Source: NORP240 sp038134485
Lineage (GTDB): Bacteria; Pseudomonadota; Gammaproteobacteria; Pseudomonadales; Pseudohongiellaceae
Length of the DNA stretch: 63,621 nt
Assembly (NCBI GenBank): GCA_038134485.1
Contig: JAYPVG010000020.1
Location: 1-63,621, forward strand
Reading direction: 5' to 3'
The stretch's first letter is position 1; every line of letters starts with the position of its first letter. Below, piece by piece: positions 62,385 through 63,621 of this stretch. The notes beneath the pieces are model-generated. The model ran no database searches. It was not told the DNA's origin and saw only the letters and a program-made list of their open reading frames with translations. The translations under genes and the position numbers were made by a program.

Positions 62385-62992
62385 TTATTTCCGGCGTTCA
62401 GCGTTGCCCAGCAGCAAAGCGCACCAGAGCAAGATCCAGTTGAACAATCTGTTCAAACTCCGCAGCCGCCCCAGAAAATGAAGCTTCCCAGCCAATTCCT
62501 GGAAGAAATCACGGTGAGCGCACATTTTTTTCCATTCGCAGCCAGATCCGGCAGGCGGAAGAAGATATGTACGCCTTGTTCAACGAACTGAACAGCGACG
62601 ATGAGTACAATATCATCTGTCGATTGCGAAAACGCGGCTCCCACATTCCCCGGCGGGAATGTGAGCCCAAGTTCATCACCCGGGCCAGACAGCGGAATTC
62701 GGTGATGGCGATGAGGATGATGCGAGACAGCCTGGACAGCGCCAGTGGATTCGCCGGTGCAGTCGGCGATTTTTCCGCAACAAACGGCTCGCCGATGTTT
62801 GAAGCCGGACTTGACATGATTCTTACCGAAGATGAAATTGCTGACGGTGAAGTCACCAAAATTGAAGCAATGCAGATTGACATGTTACGCATCGCCACCG
62901 AAAACCCCGAGTACCTGGAAGCACTTATGCGGGTGGGCAAGCTCAAGCAGGTGCTCAGTGAAGAGCGCATGAAAAAATTTGGTGTACCCTGA
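62385..62992 (+). pseudogene. broken exported-protein gene (truncated signal peptide and frameshift)
   Basis: Two frames add up to one protein. Frame 1 reads LFPAFSVAQQQSAPEQDPVE on to FLEEITV (to about 62516). Frame 2 continues GERTFFSIRSQIRQAEEDMY and SHIPRRECEPKFITRARQ to the stop at 62992. Proteins of this type (I recall the order: signal peptide, E-E-I-T-V, G-E-R-x-x-F-x-I-R-x-Q-I, then a cysteine-bearing body) need both parts in one frame. The beginning keeps only the end of a signal peptide, right after the PQQ gene stop, with no start codon in frame. So it lacks its 5' end and has a frameshift at about 62513-62516. An ATG at 62567 could still give a 141-aa fragment. Confidence 0.6.
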
Positions 62993-63000
62993 CAGCTTTT

Positions 63001-63038
63001 AATAGTGGGCTGACCGGCTAATAGTGGGCTGACCGGCA
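63001..63038. repeat. 19-bp tandem duplication
   Basis: AATAGTGGGCTGACCGGCT is followed directly by AATAGTGGGCTGACCGGCA, so two units of 19 bp differ only in the last base. It lies between the broken gene and the hslO stop and appears to be a recent local duplication. Confidence 0.7.
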
Positions 63039-63051
63039 GAGCCTGCAGCAA

Positions 63052-63621
63052 CTAGTGCATCTTGTTTTCCGTGGGACTTTCGAACAGCAGCCGCAACTCA
63101 TCATCCTCGAACCGGTATTGCTTACCGCAGAACTCGCAGCCGATCTCAATCGCGCCCTGCTCGGCAAGAATATCCATGACTTCGTCTTCACCGATGGCAT
63201 GGAGAGCCTGCGCGGTGCGTTCTCGAGAACAGCTGCACTGGTAAGATATTTTCCGCGGTGCAAAAAGTTTAACCTCGTGCTGGTGAAACAGTCGGTACAG
63301 AATCTCCTCGGATTCTAGCACCAAAAGTTCATCGCCCGTTAAAGTACTGGCCAGCTGGGTGACGGTACTCCATTCCTCGTCGCGAATCTCGGAATCGGTA
63401 ACCAGTTGCGCCGGCAGTTGCTGAAGCAGCAGGCCGGCACAGTGATGCTCGCCGGTAACCAGGAAAAAGCGACTTTCCAGCTGCTCGGATCTGGCAAAAT
63501 AATCTTCGAGGCAGGCCGCAAGACTCGTCTGCTCCAGCGGCACAATACCCTGGTATGCTTCACCCTGCGGCGGCTCGATGGTGATTGCCAGGGTACCCGA
63601 GTGCAGCAGGTCATCAAAGTT
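63052..63621 (-). CDS. hslO: Hsp33 family redox-regulated chaperone, partial
   Basis: C-terminal 189 residues of Hsp33; the gene runs off the right edge of the window. It is a cytoplasmic holding chaperone activated by oxidative unfolding. Seen are QGIVPLEQTSLAACLEDYFA, the substrate-binding region, and the zinc switch: two cysteines in YQCSCSRER and two in IGCEFCGKQ (CxC and CxxC). The stop is at 63052. It is convergent with the broken gene upstream. The reading frame continues to the window edge with no internal stop, so the GTG at 63543 is not the true start. Confidence 0.95.
   Translation of the reverse strand, partial: NFDDLLHSGTLAITIEPPQGEAYQGIVPLEQTSLAACLEDYFARSEQLESRFFLVTGEHHCAGLLLQQLPAQLVTDSEIRDEEWSTVTQLASTLTGDELLVLESEEILYRLFHQHEVKLFAPRKISYQCSCSRERTAQALHAIGEDEVMDILAEQGAIEIGCEFCGKQYRFEDDELRLLFESPTENKMH

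Overview
The window looks like a chromosomal stretch of a gammaproteobacterium, probably marine and free-living. The evidence is gene content, not a database match: a LemA/M48 pair, an Anbu proteasome-like cluster, MmsA with an omega-transaminase, a MacA/MacB exporter, ArfB, Hsp33, a branched-chain amino acid ABC operon, and a secreted DUF1592/DUF1552/PQQ gene group. There is no phage, IS element or CRISPR array.

Layout. 0-16 kb: pyruvate phosphate dikinase, then (minus) LemA and an M48 protease, an L-lactate permease, a secreted TPR protein, the selenocysteine elongation factor SelB, and an SLC13/RCK_C permease. 13.4-17.6 kb: the Anbu neighbourhood (circularly permuted ATP-grasp, alpha-E protein, zinc metallopeptidase, Anbu peptidase). 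17.6-22.4 kb: methylmalonate-semialdehyde dehydrogenase and a class III aminotransferase (minus), then a Tat-exported amidohydrolase. 22.5-26.6 kb: small or lineage-specific membrane and secreted proteins, then a gene-poor stretch. 26.6-38.5 kb: MarC, tRNA-Sec (selC), DUF547, a FabH-like ketosynthase, a MATE exporter, YIP1, a MacA/MacB system and an exported KatG. 38.5-43.6 kb: an mtfA remnant, a selenoprotein operon, a thiolase, a methyltransferase and ArfB. 43.9-48.9 kb: a complete Liv-type ABC operon. 49-62.4 kb: a visibly more GC-rich block of exported proteins (esterase, ankyrin repeats, DUF1552, DUF1592 cytochrome, VOC lipoprotein, haem-c/beta-propeller protein, PQQ dehydrogenase). It ends against a broken gene, followed by the partial hslO.

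The main result is that the window holds a working part of the selenocysteine machinery and one of its targets. SelB (9353) and tRNA-Sec with a UCA anticodon (27315-27410) are both here. A UGSC-family selenoprotein lies at 40387-40905, with an in-frame UGA at 40663 and a 42-nt SECIS-like hairpin that starts at that codon. Ordinary gene calling would split this gene in two. It follows a thioredoxin-like fusion protein and precedes a thiolase, which suggests a redox or acyl-CoA role that is not yet defined. A decayed second copy of the selC locus lies about 1.15 kb from the intact one. selA and selD are not in the window.

Other points of note are a Walker A Lys-to-Arg change in the LivF ATPase, an apparent junction at the edge of the PQQ/DUF1592 block, and several proteins with unusual domain combinations.
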